Below, in pieces: positions 46,177 through 54,045 of a stretch of 64,000 bases of DNA (within the stretch, counting starts at the first letter, position 1; the number at the start of each line of letters is the position of its first letter). Source of the DNA: Massilia glaciei (lineage in GTDB: Bacteria; Pseudomonadota; Gammaproteobacteria; Burkholderiales; Burkholderiaceae_D); assembly GCF_003011895.2 (NCBI RefSeq), contig NZ_PXWF02000297.1, forward strand, positions 1 to 64,000, read 5' to 3'. The notes beneath the pieces are model-generated. The model was not told where the DNA came from. It saw nothing but the letters and a program-made list of their open reading frames with translations, and ran no database searches. The position numbers were made by a program, and so were the translations under genes.

Positions 46177-46695
46177 CTAGGGCGCCGGCGGCGCGCCCGG
46201 GATCGAGTGCATGAGCACCGTCGTGACGCTGCCGTCCTTGTCGATGGCTAACTGGTACAGGCGGTCGTATTCGGTGTCGGCGATGTCGGCGCCGGGCTCG
46301 CCGCCGAGCAGTCGCACCAGCTCGGTCAGGGTGTTTGAATGGCCGACCACGAGCGTGTTGCCGGGCAGCGCTTTCAATTGCGTGGCGAATTCGGCCTGCC
46401 TGGACGGGTCGTAGGTCCGGACCGGCACGGCGAGCAGGGTGGCCAGCGGCTTGGCCGTCATCTGGGTGCGCATCAAAGCGGTGCTGTAGATCTGGGCCAC
46501 GCCGACCTTGCGCAGCGTGGCGGCGATGTTGCGCGCGCGCGCCTGGCCGGCATCGGTGAGCGCCGGGTCCTTGCCAACGCTCTCCTTCTCGGCGTGGCGC
46601 ACGAGGTAGATCGTGCCCTGGGCCAGGGCCGCGGACGGTGCCAGCACGGTCAGCGCCAGGGAGAGGGCGCACAGTAATCGCATCGCTTTTTTCAT
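46177..46695 (-). CDS. Exported histidine phosphatase (SixA-like fold)
   Basis: A 172-residue protein with signal peptide MKKAMRLLCALSLALTVLAPSAALA, so it acts in the periplasm. The RHAEKE phosphohistidine motif is near residues 33-38 (IYLVRHAEK) and the second catalytic histidine is in NTLVVGHSNTLTELV near 118. The short length matches the SixA-type single-domain group. Substrate unknown. I start at MKKAMRL, which begins the signal peptide; the frame is open to 46770. It precedes tcyP. Confidence 0.85.
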   Translation of the reverse strand: MKKAMRLLCALSLALTVLAPSAALAQGTIYLVRHAEKESVGKDPALTDAGQARARNIAATLRKVGVAQIYSTALMRTQMTAKPLATLLAVPVRTYDPSRQAEFATQLKALPGNTLVVGHSNTLTELVRLLGGEPGADIADTEYDRLYQLAIDKDGSVTTVLMHSIPGAPPAP

Positions 46696-46839
46696 AGTCG
46701 AACTCGCCTTTCGTGGGATGGGCCGGCCGGCTTCGCCTCCTTGAGCCATATCAGACTTGATTGCTGGCATGACTGACAGTGCGCGGGCGCCGGATTAAGA
46801 TCGCCCAACAGTATATATTGATTTCAACCAAGGAACTCC

Positions 46840-47721
46840 ATGGTCGAACGCCGCGCGCAAAACAGGTCACTGGGCATCCGTCCCAGCCTTTTTTCGGAGA
46901 ACGAAACGGGCAATCCCAATCCGAGCCGGATCCTCAACGATCTCGAGCGGCGCGGCCGCGGACAGTCCGGCGGCGGGCGCAGGCCCTGGCGCCGGCGCGC
47001 CTTGTGGACGCTCGCCGCGGTGTTGCCTCTGCTCACACTGGGCCTGGGCTGGTGGTGGGCCACCGCCACCTTCGAGGACGCGGCGCCGTTGGCGATCGTG
47101 ATCGAGGCGCCGCCGGCGCTGGCCGAGGCGCCGGTGCCGGCGCTGGCCGAGTCGCCGGCGGCGCCGGTGGCCGGGGAGTCAGTCGCGGCCGGGTTTGAAT
47201 TGCCCGCCGCGGGCGGCGACAGTTTTGCCGATGCCGCCGAGCAGCCCGAGGCGCCGGCGCCGGCCGCGTTGCCCGAGCCGTCCGCAGGGGACGAGGCGCC
47301 GGCGCTCGCCGCGCCGGTGCGCAAGGTCTCCGCGGTGGCCGGCAAAGGGGGGCGGCGCGCGGCCGGCGCCAAGGGCGCCCGGAGGGCGGCGTCGAAGGCG
47401 GCCAGGCCGTCCGAGGCGGCGCCGAGGTCGGCGGCGAAGACGGTGGCGCCGACGGCCAAGGCGGGTGCCGAAGCGCCGGGCGGCGCGACCGTCGCGCGCG
47501 AAAAGGATGTGGTCCTGCTGTCGGCGATGGTGGCGCACCGGAAACCGGGCGTCGTCACCGGCATCATCCCCAAGACCTCCTACAAGGAGTGCCTCAGTCT
47601 GAGCGGCAAGGCCGGCGAGCGATGCCGCGTGCGTGCCTGCCGCAAGATCGGCAAGGACGAAGTGACCTGCAGGTTGGAAAGCAGGGACCCGCCGCGGGCG
47701 AGGATGCTCAAGCCCGTCTGA
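46840..47721 (+). CDS. Single-pass membrane protein with Ala/Pro-rich linker, unknown
   Basis: A 293-residue protein. Residues 1-50 are basic and cytoplasmic, 54-72 form one membrane segment (LWTLAAVLPLLTLGLGWWWA), 75-215 are Ala/Pro/Glu- then Ala/Lys/Arg-rich and probably disordered, and the last 70 residues are a compact basic domain with three cysteines (ECLSL, ERCRVRACRK, VTCRLES). AAGGAACTCC precedes the ATG. The N-terminal FSENETGNPNPSRILNDLERRGR segment looks conserved in character, but I cannot name the family. Convergent with the topoisomerase gene. Confidence 0.65.
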   Translation: MVERRAQNRSLGIRPSLFSENETGNPNPSRILNDLERRGRGQSGGGRRPWRRRALWTLAAVLPLLTLGLGWWWATATFEDAAPLAIVIEAPPALAEAPVPALAESPAAPVAGESVAAGFELPAAGGDSFADAAEQPEAPAPAALPEPSAGDEAPALAAPVRKVSAVAGKGGRRAAGAKGARRAASKAARPSEAAPRSAAKTVAPTAKAGAEAPGGATVAREKDVVLLSAMVAHRKPGVVTGIIPKTSYKECLSLSGKAGERCRVRACRKIGKDEVTCRLESRDPPRARMLKPV

Positions 47722-47786
47722 TCCGCCCGGCACGCCTGCCTGCGTGGTTCGCCGGCTGCAGCTTCGGCACCGGTGTGGAGCCGCTT

Positions 47787-48896
47787 CTAGCGGGCCCCGC
47801 CCTCGCGCGGAACGTGTTGCACCCGATCGCGCAGCAGTTCCAGCAGCGCCACCTCCTCGGCCCGCAAACCCCGCGTTTCCTCGTCTGGCGCCTGGCCGGC
47901 GCCCCCGCCCGGCATGGCGAGCGTGGTGCCCTCCAGATACGCCTCGATGACCGCCGGGTGCACATAGCATTTGCGGCAGATCGCGGGCGTGTTGCCCAGC
48001 CGCTCGGCCACCGATTCGATCGCCCGCACGATGTTTTTCCTGGCCTGGGCCTGGGTCTTTGCCTGCTCGAATTCGCGCAAGGCGAGGGCGGCGAGCACGG
48101 TCCCGAACCAGGTCCGGAAATCCTTGGCCGTGTAGTCCTCGCCCGTGATTGCGCGCAGGTAGTCGTTGACATCGGCCGAGCCGACCGCATGGATGGCGCC
48201 GTCGTCGCCGACATATTGGAACAACTCCTGCCCGGGCAGCTCGCGCATGCGCCCGATGAGGCGCGCGAGCCGCCGGTCGTGCACCTTGACGGCGTGGAAC
48301 ACCCCGCTCTTGCCGCGGAAATTGAATGCGATGTCGCTGCCGTCGATGCGCACGTGCCAGCTGCGCAGGGTGGTCAGGCCGAACGATGCGTTGGTGCGCG
48401 CGTATTCCTCGTTTCCGATCCGCATCATCGTCGTCTGCAGCAGGTGGACGATGGTCGCGAGCACCTTTTCGCGCGGCAGGCCGGGCCGCCCGAGAGCGGT
48501 CTCGACCGCGCGCCGCAGCGCCGGCAACGCCCTGCCGAAGTTGAGCATGCCCCCGTATTTGGCTTCGTCGCGCACGGCGCGCCAGCGCCGGTGGTAGCGG
48601 TACTGCTTGCGGCCGCGGACGTCGCGCCCGGTCGCCTGCAGGTGGCCGTCGTCGCGCGCGCAGATCCAGACATCGGTCCAGGCCGGGGGGATAGCGAGCG
48701 AGGCGATGCGCGCGAGCGCCGCCCGGTCGCGCAGCGGCTTGCCGTCGGGCCAAGTGTAGCGGAAACGCTTGCCGAACGGCTTGCGCACGATGCCCGGGGT
48801 GCCGTCGTTCACATAGCGCAGGCCGGCCTGCCTGGCGACGGCGCAGGCGTCGACGTGGGGCAGGGCGAACGGCGCGGACGGGGCGGATTTCATCAT
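47787..48896 (-). CDS. DNA topoisomerase IB (poxvirus/eukaryotic-like)
   Basis: A 369-residue type IB topoisomerase that relaxes supercoils by a 3'-phosphotyrosine intermediate. The N-terminal domain shows RYVNDGTPGI and PPAWTDVWIC; the catalytic domain has IGNEEYARTNASFGLTTL (first Arg/Lys group), FNFRGKSGVFHAV, the Arg-rich DFRTWFGTVL, and the active tyrosine in CRKCYVHPAVIEAY near residue 325. Such genes are scattered in proteobacteria. Start by ATG ATG at 48896/48893; the open frame upstream runs into the 11-bp repeat array and is unlikely to be translated. Confidence 0.9.
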   Translation of the reverse strand: MMKSAPSAPFALPHVDACAVARQAGLRYVNDGTPGIVRKPFGKRFRYTWPDGKPLRDRAALARIASLAIPPAWTDVWICARDDGHLQATGRDVRGRKQYRYHRRWRAVRDEAKYGGMLNFGRALPALRRAVETALGRPGLPREKVLATIVHLLQTTMMRIGNEEYARTNASFGLTTLRSWHVRIDGSDIAFNFRGKSGVFHAVKVHDRRLARLIGRMRELPGQELFQYVGDDGAIHAVGSADVNDYLRAITGEDYTAKDFRTWFGTVLAALALREFEQAKTQAQARKNIVRAIESVAERLGNTPAICRKCYVHPAVIEAYLEGTTLAMPGGGAGQAPDEETRGLRAEEVALLELLRDRVQHVPREGGAR

Positions 48897-48952
48897 CAAT
48901 GGCGGACTTCGGACAAACCCGGCGCCGATTGTCTGCCGACGGCGCCGGGATT

Positions 48953-49007
48953 GCGTCGAGTTTGCGCCGAGTTTGCGTCGAGTTTGCGTCGGGATTTCTT
49001 TGGGATT
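48953..49007. repeat. 11-bp repeat array A, about five copies
   Basis: Units GCGTCGAGTTT (48953), GCGCCGAGTTT, GCGTCGAGTTT, GCGTCGGGATT and TCTTTGGGATT follow in register. On the minus strand the unit reads AAACTCGACGC, related to the unit of array B 56 nt further on. Confidence 0.9.
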
Positions 49008-49062
49008 GCGTAAATTATGCGGCGCTCGCGCAGATTCGCCCACGCGATACAATCTGGCCGGC

Positions 49063-49128
49063 GAATTCGCATTGAATTCGCATTGAATTCACATTGAATT
49101 GGCCTTGAATTCGCATCGAATTTGCGTC
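49063..49128. repeat. 11-bp repeat array B, six copies
   Basis: GAATTCGCATT repeats from 49063: two perfect copies, then GAATTCACATT, GAATTGGCCTT, GAATTCGCATC and GAATTTGCGTC. An EcoRI-like GAATTC recurs once per helical turn. It lies between arrays A and the hairpin element at 49145, upstream of the topoisomerase IB gene. Confidence 0.92.
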
Positions 49129-49144
49129 GCAAAGCGCGCCGGGC

Positions 49145-49309
49145 CTGAGAGGCTGAGAGTCTTTCGATCATGCCCGCTCAGCACGCCAGAAAGCGCCAGT
49201 TCGTCGTTGCAAATGCTCGCCATAGCCCGCTATGGCTGTGCTTTGCGCCTCGATCTGCCACTTTCTGGCGGGCTGCTCGGGCACGCCCGAAAAACTCTCG
49301 GCCTCTGAG
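49145..49309. repeat. Hairpin family 1 element, full-length copy
   Basis: A 165-bp element with outer arms CTGAGAGGCTGAGAGT and ACTCTCGGCCTCTGAG. The inverted similarity continues for about 54 bp inwards on each side (through CGCCAGAAAG and CTTTCTGGCG), and an inner hairpin GCCATAG-CCCG-CTATGGC marks the centre. It sits in the space between the divergent topoisomerase IB and PIG-L genes. Confidence 0.93.
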
Positions 49310-49365
49310 CAAACCGGCGCCCGCAGTGGTCCAACCCTTGCCGCCTCGGCCGCAAGGGGGAAGCC

Positions 49366-50067
49366 ATGGAATGTTGGTTGTCAGGACCGTGCATCGTGAT
49401 CTCGCCGCATCTCGACGACGGCGTGTTCTCGTGCGGCGAGCTGATCGCGCATATGCCAGGCACCGTCGTCGCGACGGTGCTTGCCGGCATTCCCGACCCG
49501 TCCCCGCGGGTGACCGGCTGGGACGCGGCGGCCGGCTTCGACAGCGCCGCGCGCGCCGTGGCCTGTCGTCGCGGCGAGGACCGGGCCGCGCTCGCGCTGT
49601 TGCGGGCGCGGCCGCGCTGGCTCGATTTCTTCGACGGCCAGTACGCGGGCTCGCCCAGGTGGGAAGCGCTGGTGGACGGACTCGACGCGCTGCTTGGCGC
49701 CGAGGATCCGCACGCGGTGTTGTTTCCGGCGGGGCTGCGCCATCCCGACCATGTGCTGGTGCACCGCGCCATGCTGGCCGTGCGCCGGCGTCGCCCGCAC
49801 GGCATCTGGCTGATGTACGAGGACGCGCTGTACCGCTGCCTGCCGGGACTGATGCAGCTGCGCCTGCTCGCGCTGGCGCGCCAGGGCCTGGTGGCCACGC
49901 CCGTGCCGGCCGCGCCCGCGGGCCGGCTCGGGCGCAAGCGGGCGGCCGTGGAATGTTATCGGAGCCAGTTGCGCGTGCTGGTGTCGCACGCGCGCGGTTA
50001 CGCCGACGCGCTCGCCCCCGAGCGCTATTGGCGCATCGACGCGGCGGCGGAAAACCGGTTTCCATGA
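49366..50067 (+). CDS. PIG-L family deacetylase
   Basis: A 233-residue zinc-dependent N-deacetylase of the PIG-L/LmbE fold. The metal motif SPHLDDGVFSCG is near residues 13-24, and the second motif HPDH near 126-129 supplies another ligand and the catalytic histidine region. Such enzymes deacetylate N-acetylglucosamine-type sugars in glycolipids and thiols. It faces the minus-strand glycan cluster tail to tail, so it may act on the same product. AAGGGGGAAG precedes the ATG. Confidence 0.85.
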   Translation: MECWLSGPCIVISPHLDDGVFSCGELIAHMPGTVVATVLAGIPDPSPRVTGWDAAAGFDSAARAVACRRGEDRAALALLRARPRWLDFFDGQYAGSPRWEALVDGLDALLGAEDPHAVLFPAGLRHPDHVLVHRAMLAVRRRRPHGIWLMYEDALYRCLPGLMQLRLLALARQGLVATPVPAAPAGRLGRKRAAVECYRSQLRVLVSHARGYADALAPERYWRIDAAAENRFP

Positions 50068-50114
50068 GCGCGCCGGCGCGGCCCTGTCGGACTGCAAACG
50101 ATGGGTTGTTCGTT

Positions 50115-50186
50115 TCAGTCGCTATGGCGCTGTGCGTCACAGTCGCTATGGCGCTGTGCGTCACGGTCGCGATGGCGCTGTGTGTC
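50115..50186. repeat. 24-bp tandem repeat, three copies
   Basis: CACAGTCGCTATGGCGCTGTGCGT occurs at 50139-50162, with a near-identical copy before it (50115, first bases differ) and one after it (50163, three changes); a partial fourth reaches the GT9 stop at 50195. It fills the gap between the convergent PIG-L and GT9 genes. Confidence 0.92.
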
Positions 50187-50194
50187 ACGGTCGA

Positions 50195-51274
50195 CTACAC
50201 CTTGCGCGGGCCGGCCAGCAGGCCGCGCACGGCATCGGCCACGCGCGCCGGCGCGATTTTCGCCAGGCAGTCGTTGTGCCCCTGCGGGCACACGCTTTTG
50301 TAGCAAAAGCGGCACGGCAGGTCGTGGAACAGCAACTGGTGCTCGACCTGCCAGGGCGCGTGTTGCGGGTTGGTCAGCGCGTACAGGGACACGATCGGCG
50401 TGCCGAGCGCGGCCGCCATGTGGGCCGGCCCGGTGTTGTTGGCCACCACCAGCCGGGCCAGCGCGATGGCCGCGCCGAGCTGGCCGAGGTCGAGCTGGCC
50501 GGCCAGCGAGCACACCGGCACGCCGCACGCGGCGCGGATCTGGTCGATCAGGTCGCGCTCGTCGGGGCCGCCCGTGAGCACGATCGGGTAGCCGGGCGCG
50601 GCGGCGAGCGCGGCGATCAGCTCGGCCCAGCGCGCCGGCGGGTAGCGCCGCGACGGCGCGCTCGCGCCCGGGTGCAGCAGCAGCCACGGCCGGCCGGCGC
50701 CGATGCCGGCCATCGCCAGCCGGCAGCGCACGTGGTCGAGGTCGTGCGCGCGCACCCTGAACGAGAGTTTCGCGCTGTCTGGCCCGCAGCCGACGCCGGC
50801 CACCAGGTCGAGCTGGCGCCGCACTTCGTGGCGCACGCCGGTGTCGGGTTCGCGCTCGGCGACCCAGTCGGTCAGCAGGTGGTAGGGGTTTTCGCGGCAG
50901 TGCGCCAGCCGGTTCGGGATCCCCGCCAGATGGCACAGCAGCGCGGCCGGCAGCGCGCTCTGGCTGAACGAGGTGAAGATGACGGCGGCGTCGAAGCCGC
51001 CCGCCTGCAGCGTGCGCACGAAGGCGAGGTCGGCGCCGGCCGGCTGCGGCGTGCCGCTTTTCATCCACGGGGCGCGGTAGCTGATCACCCCGTCGAGCTC
51101 GTCGATGAAGGGCGCCACCGCGGCGCCGGCGGCGGACGCGAGCAGGGTCACCGAGCGGCCCGCGCGCGCCTGCTTGAGCGCGCGGATCGCGGGCGTGCAC
51201 ATGAGCACGTCGCCAAGCCCGTCGAGGCGCACGCACAGCACCTTGCGGACCCGGTCCCAGCGCACCGGGTTCAT
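50195..51274 (-). CDS. Glycosyltransferase family 9 (heptosyltransferase-like)
   Basis: A 359-residue cytoplasmic or membrane-associated enzyme. The N-terminal VLCVRLDGLGDVLMCTPAIRAL and the C-terminal NNTGPAHMAAALGTPIVSLYA are hallmarks of GT9, which transfers heptose from ADP-heptose in LPS core assembly. LLLHPGASAPSRRYPPARW near 195-213 is the sugar-nucleotide loop. The neighbouring heptose-bisphosphate phosphatase-like gene supports a heptose donor. Its ATG overlaps the phosphatase stop by 4 nt. Last gene of the cluster. Confidence 0.88.
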   Translation of the reverse strand: MNPVRWDRVRKVLCVRLDGLGDVLMCTPAIRALKQARAGRSVTLLASAAGAAVAPFIDELDGVISYRAPWMKSGTPQPAGADLAFVRTLQAGGFDAAVIFTSFSQSALPAALLCHLAGIPNRLAHCRENPYHLLTDWVAEREPDTGVRHEVRRQLDLVAGVGCGPDSAKLSFRVRAHDLDHVRCRLAMAGIGAGRPWLLLHPGASAPSRRYPPARWAELIAALAAAPGYPIVLTGGPDERDLIDQIRAACGVPVCSLAGQLDLGQLGAAIALARLVVANNTGPAHMAAALGTPIVSLYALTNPQHAPWQVEHQLLFHDLPCRFCYKSVCPQGHNDCLAKIAPARVADAVRGLLAGPRKV

Positions 51275-51849
51275 CGGGGCGGCCCGTCCTCGCCCGCGAT
51301 CTGGATCGCCGCGCTGTAGAGGTCGCTGGCGATGCGGGTCGGCACCCGGCGCGGCCCGAGCTTCCATTCGGTCTCGTTGCCGTTGTCGATGAGCACGGTG
51401 CGACAGCCGGCGCGGTTGCCGGCCTCGACGTCGTGCAGGATGTCGCCGATCATCCAGGAGGAGGCGAGGTCGATGTCGTGCTCGCGCGCGGCCGTGAGCA
51501 GCATGCCGGGCATCGGCTTGCGGCACAGGCAGGCCAGCGCGTACTGGGCGCGCGTGCCCTCGGGGTGGTGCGGGCAATAGTAGAAGCCGGCCAGCTCGAC
51601 CTGCTCGCGGAACAGCAGGTCGGACAGGCGGTGGCCCACATGCTCGAGGTCGGTCTCGCTGAAGTGGCCGAGCGCAACGCCGGCCTGGTTGCTCACCACG
51701 AAGAAGCGGTAGTCGAGGCGGGCCAGCAGGCGCAATCCGGCGCCGGCGCCGTTGCGCAGGGTGATGCGGCGCGGCTCGACGTTGAACGGGATGTCGTCGA
51801 CGAGGGTGCCGTCCTTGTCGAGGAAAACCGCCTTGATGGTCACGGCCAT
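51271..51849 (-). CDS. HAD-IIIA phosphatase, D-glycero-manno-heptose 1,7-bisphosphate 7-phosphatase-like
   Basis: A 192-residue GmhB-like phosphatase of ADP-heptose synthesis. HAD motif I is FLDKDGTLVDD near residues 9-19, motif II VVSNQAG near 51-57, and motif III/IV SWMIGDILHDVEAGNRAG near 131-148. The zinc loop characteristic of GmhB is present as CPHHPEG...CLCRKP near 92-112. It overlaps the SDR gene by 10 nt and the GT9 gene by 4 nt, so the three are translationally linked. It may be a second gmhB dedicated to this cluster. Confidence 0.85.
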   Translation of the reverse strand: MAVTIKAVFLDKDGTLVDDIPFNVEPRRITLRNGAGAGLRLLARLDYRFFVVSNQAGVALGHFSETDLEHVGHRLSDLLFREQVELAGFYYCPHHPEGTRAQYALACLCRKPMPGMLLTAAREHDIDLASSWMIGDILHDVEAGNRAGCRTVLIDNGNETEWKLGPRRVPTRIASDLYSAAIQIAGEDGPPR

Positions 51850-52661
51850 GACGACTCTTGCAGCGGCAGCACGGTGATCTCGGCGACCACGCTCTCGGGC
51901 AGCAGCAGCACCGCCTTGATCGCCTCGGCCACGTGGGCCGGGTCCTGAAGGCTGGCCGGGTCGAGCCCGGGGAAGCGCTCGAGCAGGAACGGGGTGCGCA
52001 TGCCGCCCGCGACCACCGCCGTGACCTTGATGCCGTATTGGCGCAACTCGGCGTGCAGCGCGTGCGACAGCCCGAGCAGGCCCCATTTGCTCGCGTGGTA
52101 GGCCGAGGCGTTGGGCCAGGCGCGCTTGGCGGCGGTCGAGCAGACGTTGACGATGTGGCCACCGCCGCCGCCGCCGCCCTGGCCGCCGCCCGCTTGGCCG
52201 GCGGCGCGCCGCATGTGGGTGGCGGCGAACTTGGACAGCAGGAACGGGCCGTTGAGGTTGGTGTTGATCACGCGCAGCCAGTCGTCGGCGCCGAGTTCGT
52301 CGATGGGCAGGGTGACGTCGGTGCCGGCATTGTTGACCAGCACGTCGAGGCGGCCGAAGGCGTCGAGCGTCTCGCGCACGGCGCGCTTGGCGCTGCCCGG
52401 GTCGCCCACGTCGAGCCCGATGGCGTGGGCGCGCGCGCCGGCCTCGCGCAGCGACCCGGCAACGGCCTCGGCATGGTGCTGGCGGATGTCGGCGACGGCG
52501 ATGTCGGCACCGGCGGCGGCCAGCGACCGGGCCAGCGCCGCGCCCAGGCCGCTTGCCGCGCCGGTGATCAGGACCGATTTGCCGGCCAGGCCGTGGATCG
52601 GCTCGGCCATGGGGTGGTGTGCGGCGGCCTGCGCTGGCAAACCTTGCTGCGGCGTGTGCAT
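51840..52661 (-). CDS. Short-chain dehydrogenase/reductase with polyglycine loop
   Basis: A 273-residue NAD(P)-dependent oxidoreductase. The cofactor motif TGAASGLG is near residues 34-41, NNAG near 111-114, and the catalytic Ser and Tyr-x-x-x-Lys in CSTAAKRAWPNASAYHASK near 172-190. An inserted run GQAGGGQGGGGGGGH just before the catalytic strand is unusual and sits in a GC-rich repeat. AGGAG lies 6 nt before the ATG at 52661, which supports that start. Within the cluster it probably modifies a nucleotide sugar or sugar residue. Confidence 0.87.
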   Translation of the reverse strand: MHTPQQGLPAQAAAHHPMAEPIHGLAGKSVLITGAASGLGAALARSLAAAGADIAVADIRQHHAEAVAGSLREAGARAHAIGLDVGDPGSAKRAVRETLDAFGRLDVLVNNAGTDVTLPIDELGADDWLRVINTNLNGPFLLSKFAATHMRRAAGQAGGGQGGGGGGGHIVNVCSTAAKRAWPNASAYHASKWGLLGLSHALHAELRQYGIKVTAVVAGGMRTPFLLERFPGLDPASLQDPAHVAEAIKAVLLLPESVVAEITVLPLQESSWP

Positions 52662-52670
52662 GAGTTGCTC

Positions 52671-54029
52671 CTAGTGTGCGGACATGTGGGGAAGGGCGCG
52701 CGCCCTGGCGTCGTCGACGGCGGCGGTGTAGATCTGGGCGGCCCGCCCGGCCACGCTGCGCCAGGTGTAGTGCTGGTAGGCGCGGCGCAGGCCCTCCTGG
52801 CCCATGCTGCGCGCCAGCGCCGGGTCGCGCGCGAGCATGGCGAGGCAGGCGGCGGCGGCCTGCGGGTCGCGCGGCGGCACCAGCAGTCCGCTGTGGCCGT
52901 CGGCGACGGTGCTCTTGATGCCGCCCACGGCCGCGCCCACCACCGGGCGCGCGCAGGCCATGGCCTCGACCGGGGTGATGCCGAACGGCTCGTACCAGGG
53001 CGTGGTGATGAAGACGTCGGCCGCGCCGTAGTAGTAGCGCAGCTGGGCGCGCGGGCGCCGGCCCGTGAAGTGGACCTGGTCGCCGACGCCGAGCTCGGCC
53101 GCGAGCGCGCGCAGGCGCGCCAGTTCGGCCGCCTCGGGCGTGGGGCCGGCGCCGGGGGCGCCGGGAATGCCGCCGGGGTGGCCGGGAATGCCGCCGAGGT
53201 CGCCGCCGACGACGAGCAGCTCGGCGTCGACGCCGAAGCCGGCGCGCAGCAGCGCGAGCGCCTCGATGACGTTGTCGACGCCCTTGCGCGGCACCATCCG
53301 GCCCAGTTGCAGCACGATGAATTTGTCTTGCGGCAGCCCCAGATGGGCGCGCGCGGCCGCGCACGCCATGGGCCACAATTCCTGCGGGTCGAAACCGCAG
53401 GGGGCGATGCGGATGCGGCCCGGCGGCGCGTCGTACAGGGTCATCATGTCGATTCGGTCTTGCTCGCACTCGGCGATGATGCGGTCGGCGTCGCGCATCA
53501 GGCTGTCTTCGATGTCGAGGCGCGCCGGCGGGAAGGTGTCGGCCGCGCCCTGCGCGATGCGGCGCACGTGCCCGAGCGCATGGAAGGTGATCACGAAGGG
53601 GATGCCGAGCACGGCCTTGAGATGCTGGGCCACCATGCCCGACATGAAGAAATTGGCGTGCGTGAGGTCGTACAGCGAGCCCTGGCGGCGCGCGAAGCGG
53701 GCCACGAAGCGCGCGAACGCGTCCATGTGGGGCAGCATTTGCTCTTTCGGGACGTAGCTGGCGGGCCCGGCCGGCACGTGGATGACGCGGATGTTCTCGC
53801 GCCACTGCACCAGCGGCTTGTGGCGCGGCGAGTCGCGGCGCGTGAAGATGTCGACCAAGTATCCGGCCAGGGCGAGCTCGCGCGCGAGGTGGGCCACGTA
53901 GACGTTTTGCCCGCCGCTGTCGATGCTGCCGGGCGCGGCGAGGGGCGATGCGTGTTCGCTGACGATCGCGATTTTTTTCACGGATGGGCTACGCACGCGC
54001 CCGATCACATGGTTCTCATGCAGTTTCAT
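52671..54029 (-). CDS. Glycosyltransferase family 4, retaining
   Basis: A 452-residue GT-B enzyme. The acceptor domain opens with KKIAIVSEHASPLA and SGGQNVYVAHLARELALAGYLVDIFTRRD, as in sucrose-phosphate synthase- or MshA-like enzymes; the donor domain has FIVLQLGRMVPRKGVDNVIEAL near 240 and the catalytic E-x7-E in YEPFGITPVEAMACARPVV near 370-388. A Gly-Gly-Ile-Pro-Gly repeat near 275-295 is coded by an 18-bp DNA repeat. AGGAG lies 5 nt before the ATG. Donor and acceptor unknown. Confidence 0.88.
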   Translation of the reverse strand: MKLHENHVIGRVRSPSVKKIAIVSEHASPLAAPGSIDSGGQNVYVAHLARELALAGYLVDIFTRRDSPRHKPLVQWRENIRVIHVPAGPASYVPKEQMLPHMDAFARFVARFARRQGSLYDLTHANFFMSGMVAQHLKAVLGIPFVITFHALGHVRRIAQGAADTFPPARLDIEDSLMRDADRIIAECEQDRIDMMTLYDAPPGRIRIAPCGFDPQELWPMACAAARAHLGLPQDKFIVLQLGRMVPRKGVDNVIEALALLRAGFGVDAELLVVGGDLGGIPGHPGGIPGAPGAGPTPEAAELARLRALAAELGVGDQVHFTGRRPRAQLRYYYGAADVFITTPWYEPFGITPVEAMACARPVVGAAVGGIKSTVADGHSGLLVPPRDPQAAAACLAMLARDPALARSMGQEGLRRAYQHYTWRSVAGRAAQIYTAAVDDARARALPHMSAH

Positions 54030-54045
54030 GCCGGCTCCTATGCTG

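Noticed and set aside
48896-49171. Minus-strand 91-codon frame upstream of topoisomerase IB
   Set aside because: It is a translation of the 11-bp arrays and part of the hairpin element, with no ribosome site or domain.
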